This document shows positions 44,161 through 53,406 of a DNA stretch of 64,000 nt, piece by piece. The position numbers and the translations under genes are program-made. The stretch is from assembly GCF_014352875.1 (NCBI RefSeq), contig NZ_CP060695.1, positions 148,501 through 212,500 of the forward strand, in the 5' to 3' direction. The stretch is from Polaribacter pectinis (GTDB taxonomy: Bacteria; Bacteroidota; Bacteroidia; Flavobacteriales; Flavobacteriaceae). Below the pieces are notes generated by a model, which ran no database searches, was not told the origin of the DNA, and saw only the letters and a program-made list of their open reading frames with translations. The first letter of the stretch is position 1, and the number at the start of each line of letters is the position of its first letter.

Positions 44161-45009
44161 TTAAAAAATCTCAATCCAATTTAAAACAATAGCATAAATT
44201 TCCTTACTCGCATTTTTAGAATGTAAAATCCTACTATGGTTATAATCCTCTAAAAAACCATGTTCTTTAGAACATAATATATATTTATTCTTCGGGTTTT
44301 TAAAAGCATCTAAAAATTCTTTGCAACCTTTGGGCGGAGCAATAAAAGTATCACCTTTACCAGTAATAGATAGAATAGGAATTTGTATTTCTTTCATTTT
44401 GGGTTGATAATCAAACTTATTTTTGCCAAGAAAGTTTTTGTTTAGATTCCAATTAAACCACTGTTTCATCATAAAATAGCTTTCATTTTCTTCACTTCCA
44501 GTTATGTTTGCAGGAATATAACCTAAAAGCTTACTAATATATTTCGCAATAAAAATTTTAAGATAATTTTTAGTTGAGGTTACAGCACCAAAAGCTTGGC
44601 AACCAAATAGGGTAATACTATTAATTTTAGATGTATAATTAGGGTTTGTAATTAAGAAAATTGTTAAGCAAATTCCACCACCACTATGTGTAATACAATC
44701 TAATTTTTTAATATTTTGAGTAGTGAATAAATAATCAGAAACGATTTTAAAATCTTGTTTCCCTATCGTTTCAAAATCGAAATTTTGGTTAATTTTAGAA
44801 CTGTTTCCATGATTTCTCCATTCGAAAATCCAACAAGTAAAACCTTTAGAGACTAAATATTCGGTGATTCCGTTTAAAACTTTTCTGTTGGAAAATGTTC
44901 CATGTGTTAGTAAGATATTTTTGTCTTTAGAACTTTTGGTATTGGTTACTTTCCAAAGCGCCAAATATTTATCGGAATCGTAATTTAGTTTTATGAGTTT
45001 TTCAGTCAT
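44161..45009 (-). CDS. Alpha/beta hydrolase
   Basis: 282 residues, cytoplasmic. LLTHGTFSNRKVLNGITEYL (20 residues), then CWIFEWRNHGNSS, the nucleophile elbow ITHSGGGICLT (Ser in HSGGG), the acidic GKGDTFIAPPKG and KEHGFLEDYNHSR with the likely His form a standard hydrolase triad. The substrate is unknown. The upstream lipoprotein stop and this ATG overlap (TAATG), so the two are translationally coupled. Confidence 0.87.
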   Translation of the reverse strand: MTEKLIKLNYDSDKYLALWKVTNTKSSKDKNILLTHGTFSNRKVLNGITEYLVSKGFTCWIFEWRNHGNSSKINQNFDFETIGKQDFKIVSDYLFTTQNIKKLDCITHSGGGICLTIFLITNPNYTSKINSITLFGCQAFGAVTSTKNYLKIFIAKYISKLLGYIPANITGSEENESYFMMKQWFNWNLNKNFLGKNKFDYQPKMKEIQIPILSITGKGDTFIAPPKGCKEFLDAFKNPKNKYILCSKEHGFLEDYNHSRILHSKNASKEIYAIVLNWIEIF

Positions 45010-45446
45010 TAATTTTTAATTTTCTTAAAAACAAAATCAATACTAAAATCGTCATTTGAAACTATAGCTTTTAATTGCTTGTTTTCTAAATAGTATTTTA
45101 TCTTTTTTGGGAATTCATTTTTTAAATTTTTGCAAATAAAAGAAGTATCAGTTTGAGATGTAAATTTGAATAGTGTAGGAGTTTCATTTACGCCTTCAAC
45201 CTTTAAATTTAAAGTATCATTAATAGAAACAATACTCAATATTTCTTTAAAAGTGGTGTCTTTTTCTTTTAAAGTATAGCCTAAACCAGTAAAGTTAGTA
45301 TTCCAATTTTCATAGGTTTTACTGCCTTCTTTATCATTTAAACGTATCCAGTTTCCAACTAAAAATGAAGGATTTTTATTATTTTCTTTATCAGATTTAC
45401 ATGAAAATATAAGTAACAAGCAAGAGACAAATAATAAATGTTTCAT
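45009..45446 (-). CDS. DUF6265-like lipoprotein
   Basis: 145 residues from the preferred start at 45446 (MKHLLFVS...); a codon 24 bases upstream would spoil the signal peptide. The lipobox is IFSC. LVGNWIRLNDKEGSKTYENW (20 residues), then FTGLGYTLKEKDTTFKEIL match the lipocalin-like DUF6265 pattern. It overlaps the hydrolase start. Confidence 0.72.
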   Translation of the reverse strand: MKHLLFVSCLLLIFSCKSDKENNKNPSFLVGNWIRLNDKEGSKTYENWNTNFTGLGYTLKEKDTTFKEILSIVSINDTLNLKVEGVNETPTLFKFTSQTDTSFICKNLKNEFPKKIKYYLENKQLKAIVSNDDFSIDFVFKKIKN

Positions 45447-45541
45447 AATAAATTGATTAGAATTCTTCAAATATACTCAAAACGAAACATTTAACTTTCC
45501 GATAAATATTGTAAATTCGCATTCCAAGAAAAGAGTAGAAG

Positions 45542-46618
45542 ATGTTAGAAAAAATAAGAATTGTAAAGCAGCGTTATGATGAGGTTTCGGATTTAATTAT
45601 TCAGCCTGATGTGATCACGGATCAAAAACGTTATGCACAATTAATGAAAGAATATAAAGATTTAGGCGATGTTGTTAAAAAAGGTGATGAGTACCAAGAA
45701 TTAACAGACAATATAGAAGAGGCAAAAGAAATTATTGCCGATGGTTCTGATGCAGAAATGACAGAAATGGCCAAAATGCAATTAGAAGAAGCCAATACTA
45801 GAATTCCTGAATTAGAAGATGAAATTAAGTTTTTATTAATACCAAAAGACCCAGAAGATTCTAAAAATGCAGTTGTAGAATTACGTGCAGGAACTGGTGG
45901 AGATGAAGCAAGTATTTTTGCTGGAGATTTATTTAGAATGTATTCTAAATATTGCGAAAGTAAAGGTTGGAAAGTTTCTACTGTAGATTATTCTGAAGGA
46001 ACAAATGGTGGATTTAAAGAAATTCAGTTTGAAGTAAATGGAGATGATGTTTATGGAATTTTAAAGTTTGAAGCTGGTGTGCATCGTGTACAAAGAGTTC
46101 CACAAACAGAAACTCAAGGTCGTGTGCATACTTCTGCAGCAACTTGTATGGTTTTTCCAGAAGCAGAAGAGTTTGATGTGGAAATTAATCCAAAGGAAGT
46201 AAGAATCGATTTCTTCTGTTCTTCAGGTCCAGGAGGTCAGTCTGTAAATACAACGTATTCTGCAGTTCGTTTAACACATATTCCAACTGGTTTGGTGGCG
46301 CAATGTCAAGATCAAAAATCGCAACATAAGAATAAAGAGAAAGCGTTTAAAGTATTGCGTTCTCGTTTATATGATATGGAACTAGCGAAGAAAAACGCAG
46401 AAGACGCTTTAAAACGTGGTTCTATGGTTTCTTCTGGAGATAGAAGTGCAAAGATTAGAACGTATAATTATGCACAAGGTAGAGTTACAGACCACAGAAT
46501 AGGTTTGTCTTTATATGATTTGCCGAACATTATGAATGGAGATATTCAGAAAATTATAGATGAATTAATGTTAGCAGAAAATACAGAAAAATTAAAAGAA
46601 TTAGGAGACGGAATATAA
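45542..46618 (+). CDS. prfA: Peptide chain release factor 1
   Basis: 358 residues. [19 protein letters not shown] is the start of the peptidyl-hydrolase domain. [20 protein letters not shown] (20 residues) holds GGQ at 231-233. [15 protein letters not shown] holds the RF1 PxT codon-recognition motif (PQT, 187-189), so it reads UAA and [22 protein letters not shown] also fits. A strong terminator follows. Confidence 0.97.
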   Translation: MLEKIRIVKQRYDEVSDLIIQPDVITDQKRYAQLMKEYKDLGDVVKKGDEYQELTDNIEEAKEIIADGSDAEMTEMAKMQLEEANTRIPELEDEIKFLLIPKDPEDSKNAVVELRAGTGGDEASIFAGDLFRMYSKYCESKGWKVSTVDYSEGTNGGFKEIQFEVNGDDVYGILKFEAGVHRVQRVPQTETQGRVHTSAATCMVFPEAEEFDVEINPKEVRIDFFCSSGPGGQSVNTTYSAVRLTHIPTGLVAQCQDQKSQHKNKEKAFKVLRSRLYDMELAKKNAEDALKRGSMVSSGDRSAKIRTYNYAQGRVTDHRIGLSLYDLPNIMNGDIQKIIDELMLAENTEKLKELGDGI

Positions 46619-46640
46619 AGTTTTACTTTTTTTAAATATC

Positions 46641-46673
46641 AAAACCTCAAGATTAATTTCTTGAGGTTTTTTA
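46641..46673 (+). terminator. Terminator of prfA
   Basis: AAAACCTCAAGA and TCTTGAGGTTTT form a 12-bp stem with loop TTAATT, followed by T residues. Confidence 0.9.
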
Positions 46674-46753
46674 TTTGAGTTACTTTTTAAATGATTTGGA
46701 ATAATTGTATTTACTCTCTTCTATTATTTTTGATGTAAGAAAAAGAATTAATT

Positions 46754-46924
46754 ATGATAGCTACTAAAATTTTAGGATTAACTGCCGCTTTAAGTAAAAG
46801 CAAAAAAGTGAAAATTGGAATATTATTAGTGGAAGTAGCTTTACTAGCTTATGCACTAAACAGAACTAAAGAAAAAGACAAAGATAGTATTGCAGAATTA
46901 GATATTAATAAATTAGAAGGGTAG
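46754..46924 (+). CDS. Small hypothetical membrane protein
   Basis: 56 residues: ATG at 46754, TAG at 46922-46924. Basic KSKKVKIG precedes one membrane helix (ILLVEVALLAYAL), and the C-terminal part is charged. A terminator follows at 46981-47022. I recognise no family. Confidence 0.5.
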   Translation: MIATKILGLTAALSKSKKVKIGILLVEVALLAYALNRTKEKDKDSIAELDINKLEG

Positions 46925-46980
46925 CTAAAAAGAAGCGAAAAAGTTTGTAGAGAAAGAATAAAGAAATTCTAGAAAAAGAA

Positions 46981-47022
46981 AAAAAGCGATTAAAGTTTTA
47001 GGGGAACTGTTAATCGCTTTTT
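46981..47022 (+). terminator. Terminator after the 56-residue gene
   Basis: AAAAAGCGATTAA and TTAATCGCTTTTT form a 13-bp stem around a 16-base loop. Confidence 0.8.
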
Positions 47023-47142
47023 GTGTTAAACAAATATTATGAAAGTATTCTTCATTATACAATGGGGGGAAAAGAATTACTAACACTACAAATTTAAAGT
47101 AGTTTTGGTAATCTCACAATACCCATTTATGGGGTTTTTTTC

Positions 47143-47186
47143 AACTCACGGTTTTCCGTGAGAGAACTCACGGAAAACCGTGAGAA
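47143..47186. repeat. Paired 18-base palindromes (double cruciform/terminator)
   Basis: CTCACGGTTTTCCGTGAG (47145-47162) and CTCACGGAAAACCGTGAG (47167-47184) are each hairpins by themselves and are also exact inverse complements of each other, with an AGAA spacer. They lie nine bases beyond the GH31 stop and probably terminate that minus-strand gene. An ACCCCAT/ATGGGT pair next to them adds a second possible stem. Confidence 0.8.
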
Positions 47187-47192
47187 ACCTTT

Positions 47193-49595
47193 TTACTTTC
47201 CGAATAAATGAAGTTCAGTAAATTCTTTATCTACAGATATAGATTGAGATTCTAAATGAACACTACTTAAATTTATTTCTACATTATCTATCTGTACTGA
47301 AGTAATTTCGAACGGTAAATTATGGAAAACAATATTAAATTTAGAATAACCTGCATTAAAGTCTCCTCTTTTATGCTGTTGTAAAATAAATTCTTTCTTT
47401 TTACCTGTTACTTTAAAAGTACGTAAACTAAATCTTCCTTTCTTATAATCATACCCATCATGAGCATCGTCATATAATTTAGAAGCTTCCTTACCTTCTT
47501 TATAGTAAACATCTAAAGTAATTTCTTCGAATTTCTTTTCACCTACATATTGTTGTACTGGGTATTTAGGTATAACAGCTCCTTCTTTAATAAAGATTGG
47601 CATACTGTCTATATCTGCATCTACCCACATTTCTTTTCCACCTTCTACAACTTCATCAGTCCAGAAATTATACCATAAACCTCTAGGAATATACATTCTT
47701 CTTCCTTTAGCATTTGGTTCTAATATTGGGCAAATTAAAATTTGTTCTCCGTAAATAAATTCATCGCTTCTGTAATGAGTAGATGTATCATCTTGGTCAT
47801 ATAAAACTAAAGATTTTAAAATTGGAGTTCCATCATTTATATATTTCCAAAAAGCGGTATATAAATATGGTAATAATTGATATCTTAATTCAACAAATTT
47901 TCTTACAATATCGGTAATTTCATCACCAAAAACCCAAGGTTCTTGCGCACCATGATCTCCAGAAGAATGTACTCTACAAAAAGCGTGAAATACACCTAAT
48001 TGAATCCATCTTGCAAATAATTCTCCTTGTGGTTGCTCTGCAAATCCACCAATATCCGATCCTGCAAAAGAAAAACCAGACATTGCCATTCTTTGAGCTT
48101 GATTATTAGCAATAGCTAAATGTTCCCAAGTTGCAACATTATCTCCCATCCAAGTAGATGTATAACGTTGCGCACCAGAATAAGCAGATCTAGTAATTAC
48201 AAAAGGTCTTTTTGGATATGCATATTTCTTAAGTCCGTGATAAGTTGCACGAGCCATTTGTGTACCATATATATTATGTGCTTTTCTATGTGAACAAGGA
48301 TTTCCATCATAATCATGACGAACATCATCTGGGAAAGATTTGTTAGGAACGTCCATAACAGCTGGCTCGTTCATATCATTCCACACACCTTTAACACCAA
48401 TGTCTTCAATTAATTCTTTAAACAAACCTGCCCACCATTCTCTAACTTCTGGTTTTGTATAGTCTGGAAAATAACATTCTCCTGGCCAAACTTTACCTTT
48501 CATGTATGGTCCATCTGCACGTTTACAAAAATAATCTTTGTCTAGTGCTTCTTTAAAAACATCGTATTCTAAATCTATTTTAATTCCTGGATCTATAATA
48601 ACAACGGTTTTAAAACCATCATTTTCTAGTTCTTTTACCATTCTTTTTGGGTCTGGGAAGTAATTTTTATCCCAAGTAAAACAACGGAAACCGTCCATGT
48701 AATCGATATCTAAATAGATAGCATCACAAGGAATTTGTAAATCTCTAAATGTTTTTGTTATTTCTTTTACGTTGCTTTCTGGGTAATAACTCCATTTACA
48801 TTGATGAAACCCAAGAGCCCATAATGGTGGTAATGCGTGAGGTTTTCCTGTTAAATCTGTGTAATTTTTAACAACTTCTTCCATTTGTGGTCCGTAAATG
48901 AAGTAATAATTCATTTCACCACCTTGTGCCCAAAAGCTTGTTACATTTCTTCTTTCATGTGCAAAATCGAAAGAAGTTTTAAAAGTATTATCAAAGAAAA
49001 TACCGTAAGATTTATTGTTTTGTATAGCTGTGTAAAAAGGTATAGCTTTATAAATAGGATCTGTGTCTTTACCAAATGCATAAGAATCTGTAGCCCAGTT
49101 TTCGAAACGTTTACCTTTTAGATTTACATCTACAGGCTTGTCTCCTAAACCATAAAAGCTTTCTGCTTTTTGGCAAGTCTTACTCATTTTTACAATATCT
49201 CCACCATGTTCATAACATTCTTCCCAATGAAAACCTATCTCATCTTGATTAATTAATTTTAAGTCTAATGCGTCATATAAACTAACTTGTAAGCTTTGCT
49301 TTTCTACTTTACAAATTAGTTTAGATGTTGTAATAATATAATGTGTATCGTCTTCAGTTATTTCTAAAAAACTGTATCCTCTACTTGCATGAATTGTTAC
49401 ACCATAAGAAAAATCATTTTCGAACTTTCCTGTAGTAGAATATCTAAATCTAATTACACTATCTCTAACAACAGTAACCTGTAAAACAACGTTGTTTTTT
49501 GCTGTAAAAGAAAGTGTGTCTACGTCTTTTTTATAATTTATAATTTCTGATGGGAATAAATTCCCTTTCTGTTCTAATTCTGTATTAACAATCAT
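47193..49595 (-). CDS. GH31 alpha-glucosidase
   Basis: 800 residues. The catalytic nucleophile region is GVWNDMNEPAVMD (WNDMNEPA), and the later GDNVATWEHLAIANNQAQRM (20 residues) with FSFAGSDIGGFAEQ is GH31-like. LWALGFHQCKWSYYPE is the conserved entry strand. No signal peptide was seen, so it is probably cytoplasmic and acts on maltose or short glucans. It follows the glycogen operon on the same strand, but after a terminator and with its own promoter/operator. Confidence 0.94.
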   Translation of the reverse strand: MIVNTELEQKGNLFPSEIINYKKDVDTLSFTAKNNVVLQVTVVRDSVIRFRYSTTGKFENDFSYGVTIHASRGYSFLEITEDDTHYIITTSKLICKVEKQSLQVSLYDALDLKLINQDEIGFHWEECYEHGGDIVKMSKTCQKAESFYGLGDKPVDVNLKGKRFENWATDSYAFGKDTDPIYKAIPFYTAIQNNKSYGIFFDNTFKTSFDFAHERRNVTSFWAQGGEMNYYFIYGPQMEEVVKNYTDLTGKPHALPPLWALGFHQCKWSYYPESNVKEITKTFRDLQIPCDAIYLDIDYMDGFRCFTWDKNYFPDPKRMVKELENDGFKTVVIIDPGIKIDLEYDVFKEALDKDYFCKRADGPYMKGKVWPGECYFPDYTKPEVREWWAGLFKELIEDIGVKGVWNDMNEPAVMDVPNKSFPDDVRHDYDGNPCSHRKAHNIYGTQMARATYHGLKKYAYPKRPFVITRSAYSGAQRYTSTWMGDNVATWEHLAIANNQAQRMAMSGFSFAGSDIGGFAEQPQGELFARWIQLGVFHAFCRVHSSGDHGAQEPWVFGDEITDIVRKFVELRYQLLPYLYTAFWKYINDGTPILKSLVLYDQDDTSTHYRSDEFIYGEQILICPILEPNAKGRRMYIPRGLWYNFWTDEVVEGGKEMWVDADIDSMPIFIKEGAVIPKYPVQQYVGEKKFEEITLDVYYKEGKEASKLYDDAHDGYDYKKGRFSLRTFKVTGKKKEFILQQHKRGDFNAGYSKFNIVFHNLPFEITSVQIDNVEINLSSVHLESQSISVDKEFTELHLFGK

Positions 49596-49672
49596 ATAAT
49601 TTGTTAGTTTATTAAACGTGTAAAAATCGTAATTCTTTGTAAGAGAACGTGTTTTATTTGGCTTTTTTTACG

Positions 49673-49692
49673 ATAACGTTTGAGAACGTTAT
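49673..49692. promoter_or_regulatory. Candidate repressor operator for the GH31 gene
   Basis: ATAACGTT and AACGTTAT flank TGAG: a perfect 20-bp palindrome. On the minus strand it begins five bases after the -7 box and so covers the start of transcription. Its form is typical of LacI-family operators; no such regulator is in the window. Confidence 0.6.
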
Positions 49693-49697
49693 AAGGA

Positions 49698-49705
49698 CAA
49701 AAATA
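49698..49705 (-). promoter_or_regulatory. -7 box of the GH31 promoter
   Basis: Minus-strand TATTTTTG fits TAnnTTTG. The -33 element is weak. The palindrome at 49673-49692 follows directly. Confidence 0.55.
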
Positions 49706-49811
49706 TTACTTATTTGCTTAAAGATTACGTGTAAATGGTTTCTTTTTAAGTTTTTAAGTAAAGAATGTGAAATACTTTAAAAAAGGATTATTTTTTTACG
49801 AAGTATAAAAA

Positions 49812-49858
49812 ATAAAGCTCTTTTTTTGCTAAAAGTATAGCAGTAAAAGAGCTTTTTG
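49812..49858 (-). terminator. Terminator of the glycogen operon (after glgB)
   Basis: On the minus strand AAAGCTCTTTT pairs with AAAAGAGCTTT around a small inner GCT/AGC stem, followed by ATTTTTT. It separates glgB from the GH31 gene. Confidence 0.88.
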
Positions 49859-49861
49859 TTT

Positions 49862-51769
49862 TTATTTATATTTGAATGCTAACATCGCCAATGGTGGTAA
49901 ATCTAGTTCGATAGAATTTTCTCTACCATTCCAATGTTTAACATCTGACTGAAGTTTTTTATTTGAATAATCTCCAGTTCCATTGTATTTTATGGCATCA
50001 CTATTAAAGACTTCTTTTAAAGAACCTTTTTGAGGTAAACCAATTCTATATTTTTCTCTTGGAATTGGAGTTAAGTTTAAGACAACAATAATGGTGTATT
50101 TTTCATTTTCTCCTTTTCTCATATATGTCATAATAGAGTTTTCATGATCTCCATGATCTATCCATTCAAAACCATCTGGTGAGAATTGTTTTTGGTGTAA
50201 TCCCTTTTCTTTTTTGTAAAAACTATTTAAATCTTTTACTAAAGTTTGGGCTCCTTTATGTACATCAAAATTTAATAAGTGCCAGTCTAAACTTCCTTCA
50301 AAATTCCATTCAGAAGTTTGCCCAAATTCTCCACCTTGAAACAATAATTTTGTTCCTGGATGTGTGTACATAAAGCTATATAATAAACGTAAATTCGCAA
50401 ATTTTTGCCATTCATCACCAGGCATTTTGTCTACAATAGATTTTTTACCATAAACAACTTCATCATGTGAAAGTGGCAACATAAAGTTTTCTGAAAATGC
50501 ATAATTTAACCCAAAAGTTAATTCGTTTTGATGATGTTTTCTGTATACTGGTTCTTTTTGGAAATAACCTAAAGTATCATGCATCCAACCCATCATCCAT
50601 TTCATTCCAAAGCCTAAACCACCATCGTAAATTGGTCTAGAAACTTTAGGAAAAGAAGTAGATTCTTCTGCTATGGTTTGTACATCTGGGAATGCTTCAT
50701 AAACAGCAGCATTCATTTCTTTTATAAAATCTACGGCTTCTAAATATTCATTTCCGCCAAACATGTTTGGTTCCCATTCTCCATCTTCTCTAGAGTAATC
50801 TAAAAATAACATTGAAGCTACAGCATCTACTCTTAAGCCATCTGCGTGATATTGGTCTAACCAAAAAATTGCGTTGCTAATTAAAAATGCTTTTATTTCG
50901 TTTCTACCGTAGTTAAAAATTAAACTTTTCCAATCTTGATGATATCCTTTTCTTCTATCTGGATGTTCATATAAATGAGAACCGTCAAAGAAACCTAAAC
51001 CATGATCGTCTGAAGGAAAATGAGATGGAACCCAATCTAATAAAACACCAATTCCGCTTTCGTGAAATTTATCAACTAAAAACTTAAATTCATCTGGATA
51101 ACCAAAACGAGATGTTGGAGCAAAATATCCTGTTAATTGATAACCCCAACTTGGGTCATAAGGATATTCCATTATTGGCATAAACTCTACATGTGTAAAG
51201 TTCATCTCTTTTACGTATTTCACCAACTCATCTGCTAATTCGACATAGCTTAAAAAACGATTTTCTTCAATTTGTTTTTTCCACGAACCTAAATGAACTT
51301 CATATACAGAATAAGGAGCATCTAATGCATTGTTCTTTTTTCTGTTATTCATCCATTTTTTGTCTTTCCACTTGTAATCATCTTCCCAAACTACAGAAGC
51401 TGTTTTTGGTGGATGCTCGCATCTTCTTGCAAAAGGATCTGCTTTTTCTGTTACAATATCATTGTTGGCACTTCTTATTTTATACTTATATATTGCACCT
51501 TTTTTTACATTCGGAATAAATCCTTCCCAAATTCCACTTCCGTCCCAACGTACATTTAAATGATGTTCGCCTTCTAACCAAAAGTTAAAATCGCCAATAA
51601 CAGAAACTGCTTTAGCACTTGGTGCCCAAACTGCAAAATATGTTCCTTCTTCTTTGTCTACTGTAATAATATGAGAACCAAACTTCTCGTATAAACGATA
51701 GTGTTTACCGGCTTTAAATAGATTTATGTCAAATTCTGTAAAAAGACTGTGTACTTTTGTTTGTGCCAT
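49862..51769 (-). CDS. glgB: 1,4-alpha-glucan branching enzyme
   Basis: 635 residues. A CBM48 domain comes first (TYFAVWAPSAKAVSVIGDFN, 20 residues), then the GH13 barrel: HVEFMPIMEYPYDPSWGYQL (20 residues), GLRVDAVASMLFLDYS (nucleophile Asp), TIAEESTSFPKVSRP (acid/base Glu), LPLSHDEVVYGK. It transfers chains to form alpha-1,6 branches in glycogen. It is the last gene of the operon, six bases after the maltokinase. Confidence 0.96.
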   Translation of the reverse strand: MAQTKVHSLFTEFDINLFKAGKHYRLYEKFGSHIITVDKEEGTYFAVWAPSAKAVSVIGDFNFWLEGEHHLNVRWDGSGIWEGFIPNVKKGAIYKYKIRSANNDIVTEKADPFARRCEHPPKTASVVWEDDYKWKDKKWMNNRKKNNALDAPYSVYEVHLGSWKKQIEENRFLSYVELADELVKYVKEMNFTHVEFMPIMEYPYDPSWGYQLTGYFAPTSRFGYPDEFKFLVDKFHESGIGVLLDWVPSHFPSDDHGLGFFDGSHLYEHPDRRKGYHQDWKSLIFNYGRNEIKAFLISNAIFWLDQYHADGLRVDAVASMLFLDYSREDGEWEPNMFGGNEYLEAVDFIKEMNAAVYEAFPDVQTIAEESTSFPKVSRPIYDGGLGFGMKWMMGWMHDTLGYFQKEPVYRKHHQNELTFGLNYAFSENFMLPLSHDEVVYGKKSIVDKMPGDEWQKFANLRLLYSFMYTHPGTKLLFQGGEFGQTSEWNFEGSLDWHLLNFDVHKGAQTLVKDLNSFYKKEKGLHQKQFSPDGFEWIDHGDHENSIMTYMRKGENEKYTIIVVLNLTPIPREKYRIGLPQKGSLKEVFNSDAIKYNGTGDYSNKKLQSDVKHWNGRENSIELDLPPLAMLAFKYK

Positions 51770-51775
51770 GTTTTT

Positions 51776-53401
51776 TTATTTGTGTAAAATGTTTGCAATA
51801 CCTTTTAATGGAATTATTGTCCATTTTGGTCTTGAATTGAGTTCGTAACCTAACTCGTAAATTGCTTTTTCTAGTAAGCAGTATTTTAATAAAAATCTTC
51901 TTTCGTTTCTGTAACCTATATGTAGGTTTGCATTTTTAGTTGTTTCTACATAAGTTTCCATAAAAACAGAAATCATGTATTTGTATAGTAATTCGCCAAA
52001 TTCAAAAAGTTTTTCTTGACTTTTTTTGTATTCTTTTTGATGGTTAAATACTGTAGAATAAATAGCATAATTAAAAGACCTAAATAAACCTGCAACATCT
52101 TTTAATGGAGGTTGTTTTACTTTTCGATCTCTAATTGTGCTTTCTGGTTCTCCTTCGAAATCTAATATACAGAAATCATTATCTTGAACTAAAATTTGCC
52201 CTAAATGATAATCTCCATGAATTCTAATTCTTTCTCCTTTTAACTTTGTCCAATCGAAATTTACCAATTGTTTTCTAATATCGTTTTTACTATCTAAAAA
52301 CTCTTTGGCTAGTTTTAATGCATAGCAGTCTAATTGATGTAAATTATTTTCAGTAAGATTTAATCTATTCTGAAATTGATAAGTTAACCTGTTTTTTAAC
52401 CAAACAGTGTAGTCTCCATTAAAACGAGTGGGAGTAAAAGTAGTGTCTTCAAATTCTGAACCTAATGCAACATGCATTTCTGCAGTTCTTTTTGCTAACA
52501 ATTTTATTTTAGTAAGAATATTTAAACCTAACCAATCTATAATAATAGGAGGAATGTCTTCTATTTTTACACGTTCAAACATTTCTACATCTGGCAGATT
52601 TTGAAACTGAATATTTTTACTGTCTATTGTTTGGTAAATTGTATGAATTTCTTTTAAAAAATATTCCCAAGCATCACCATTATTAGGAACTAATTTTTGC
52701 ATTAAGCCAATAGTAATATTGGTGTTTTCTGAATCAATAATGTTCACACTTCCTAAATAAGGAGGTGTGTTTTTAAAATCTTTTTTATGAGACAAAAAAC
52801 GACTCATTTCATAATCTGGATTTTTATCAGCATAAATCCTTCTAAAAAACTTTAAAATATAGGCATCATTATAAACTACAGAAGTATTACTTTGTTCTAC
52901 TCCCATAAATTTAGAGGATTTATAGGGTGGAAAATTGAATCCTTCTAATTTATGATATTGTACAGGAGTTTTATCTACTGGTAAAGCAGTGCTTATTCTT
53001 TCATAGACTACTTTTCTAAAACCTTCAACATGCATTGCATCTACTATAAAACCTTCTTTGTTTTCTAGTTTTAAAGGTAAAATTCTACTTTCTTTAGCAG
53101 AATTATCTGAAATAAATGCAATAGGCAAAAAATAATGATGGTAAAAAGCTTCTACAAAATTCACTTCTAAAATCAAACCAAAATAGATTTCTCCATCTTG
53201 TTGAATTTTAAAATATTCGCTTAATTCTATGTATTTTAGTTGGCTAGATTTACCACCAAACCAACGTTGTTTTTGAATATATTCTTCTAAAACATCTGAT
53301 AAAAAAACGCTAACAAAATCTTTGTCTTCTATAATTTCTTCCCATCTGTTTTTTGATGAGAATATAGAAGGCACAGAAATTGTATTTGGTTCTTTTACCA
53401 T
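51776..53401 (-). CDS. mak: Maltokinase-like phosphotransferase
   Basis: 541 residues. The N-terminal cap has YIQKQRWFGGKSSQ. The kinase core has IRIHGDYHLGQILVQ (~390-404, catalytic loop HGDxHxGQ) and CILDFEGEP (metal-binding Asp). These are Mak (maltose 1-kinase) motifs, usually linked to trehalose synthase (TreS). Here no TreS is fused or adjacent. It sits between glgE and glgB with gaps of five and six bases, so it probably makes maltose-1-phosphate from maltose for GlgE (inference). Confidence 0.88.
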   Translation of the reverse strand: MVKEPNTISVPSIFSSKNRWEEIIEDKDFVSVFLSDVLEEYIQKQRWFGGKSSQLKYIELSEYFKIQQDGEIYFGLILEVNFVEAFYHHYFLPIAFISDNSAKESRILPLKLENKEGFIVDAMHVEGFRKVVYERISTALPVDKTPVQYHKLEGFNFPPYKSSKFMGVEQSNTSVVYNDAYILKFFRRIYADKNPDYEMSRFLSHKKDFKNTPPYLGSVNIIDSENTNITIGLMQKLVPNNGDAWEYFLKEIHTIYQTIDSKNIQFQNLPDVEMFERVKIEDIPPIIIDWLGLNILTKIKLLAKRTAEMHVALGSEFEDTTFTPTRFNGDYTVWLKNRLTYQFQNRLNLTENNLHQLDCYALKLAKEFLDSKNDIRKQLVNFDWTKLKGERIRIHGDYHLGQILVQDNDFCILDFEGEPESTIRDRKVKQPPLKDVAGLFRSFNYAIYSTVFNHQKEYKKSQEKLFEFGELLYKYMISVFMETYVETTKNANLHIGYRNERRFLLKYCLLEKAIYELGYELNSRPKWTIIPLKGIANILHK

Positions 53402-53406
53402 ATATA

